This document shows, piece by piece, positions 4,965 through 5,214 of a stretch of DNA of 5,214 bases. Below the pieces are notes generated by a model. That model was not told the DNA's origin. It saw only the letters and a program-made list of their open reading frames with translations, and did no database searches. Made by a program: the position numbers and the translations under genes. The DNA is from Thermoproteota archaeon (GTDB lineage: Archaea > Korarchaeota > Korarchaeia > Korarchaeales > Korarchaeaceae), in assembly GCA_021158805.1 (NCBI GenBank), contig JAGGTZ010000230.1, positions 1 through 5,214 on the forward strand. Reading direction: 5' to 3'. How positions within the stretch are numbered: position 1 is the stretch's first letter; each line of letters starts with the position of its first letter.

Positions 4965-5214
4965 TTATCCCTCCCACCAAACGTGGGCATGACAGTGTCC
5001 ATTTGGTTGCCCCCAAGCTGCATAAGGTTTATCCATGGGTGGAAGCCTTACTAGAATGAATGTTTTAGTTCCATTTATAACTCCACTCCAAGAGAGTGAA
5101 TCATTAGTTTCATTGAACTTGTTGTCTATGAAATCTAAACCGAGAGGCCTGATTAACCAACCAAATTCGGCGGTGTAGGAATCATCGCTCTTGTACACAA
5201 ATCCCTCTACGTCA
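4965..5214 (-). CDS. Unrecognised protein, C-terminal 82 residues, cut by the right window edge
   Basis: The frame is open from the right edge (first whole codon 5211-5213) to TAA at 4965-4967. A GTG at 5198 could be read as a start, but the frame continues through it, so the true N-terminus is probably outside. The visible part is rich in aromatic and beta-forming residues (YTAEFGWLIRPLGLDFID, TKTFILVRLPPMDKPYAAWG) and ends in GQPNGHCHAHVWWEG. The final H-C-H-A-H cluster followed by two Trp could bind a metal or haem. Two N-glycosylation sequons (NET, NGT) suggest, but do not show, a secreted or surface protein. I recognise no family; secreted metal-binding protein is only a guess. The frame is credible because of its composition and open edge. 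Confidence 0.6.
   Translation of the reverse strand, partial: DVEGFVYKSDDSYTAEFGWLIRPLGLDFIDNKFNETNDSLSWSGVINGTKTFILVRLPPMDKPYAAWGQPNGHCHAHVWWEG

Noticed and set aside
1..5214. Search by eye for CRISPR repeats, tRNA cloverleafs, rRNA and transposase genes
   Set aside because: No regularly spaced repeats, tRNA-like arm patterns, conserved rRNA stretches or transposase motifs were seen.

Overview
The window looks like a piece of chromosome from a thermophilic-type archaeon, probably of the TACK/Thermoproteota–Korarchaeota side. The clues are a UPF0282 metallo-beta-lactamase-fold protein (an archaeal family), A/T-rich TATA boxes about 23-26 bases ahead of start codons (leaderless or nearly leaderless transcripts), TTG starts, AGG/AGA/ATA-rich codon use and two VapBC toxin-antitoxin loci. 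The genus cannot be settled from the sequence alone.

Layout, left to right. Bases 1-585 (minus) are the N-terminal 195 codons of a 3-isopropylmalate dehydratase/homoaconitase large subunit, running off the left edge, with a clear leaderless promoter and a 10-bp direct repeat upstream. Bases 726-963 (minus) hold a small hydrophobic membrane-protein gene whose reading frame is broken. Bases 1087-1342 (minus) hold a dead vapBC locus: the antitoxin has a one-base frameshift, and the toxin stops after 13 codons where a Trp codon would be expected. Two palindromes lie between these two wrecks. Bases 1343-1554 contain no gene I can support.

The centre is ordinary and intact. A UPF0282 MBL-fold hydrolase (1555-2574, minus) lies downstream of a polytopic GT-C-type membrane glycosyltransferase-like protein (2681-4015, minus), with a small hairpin between them. 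The start of the GT-C gene is odd: a well-placed ATG lies 7 bases upstream but out of frame, so either TTG is used or one base in an A run is extra.

Bases 4016-4256 form a divergent intergenic region. It carries the GT-C promoter, a possible 52-codon minus-strand ORF, and the promoter of an intact vapBC operon (4266-4939, plus). A 10-bp, 9/10-matched inverted repeat sits directly on that promoter and is the likely autoregulatory operator. Converging from the right edge (4965-5214, minus) is the C-terminus of an unrecognised protein ending in a His/Cys/Trp-rich tail.

The genes do not form one pathway. The left half looks like a decay zone (a broken toxin-antitoxin locus and a broken membrane gene) between stable housekeeping genes, and an intact toxin-antitoxin operon of the same type lies about 3 kb away. 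I saw no CRISPR array, tRNA, rRNA or recognisable transposase.
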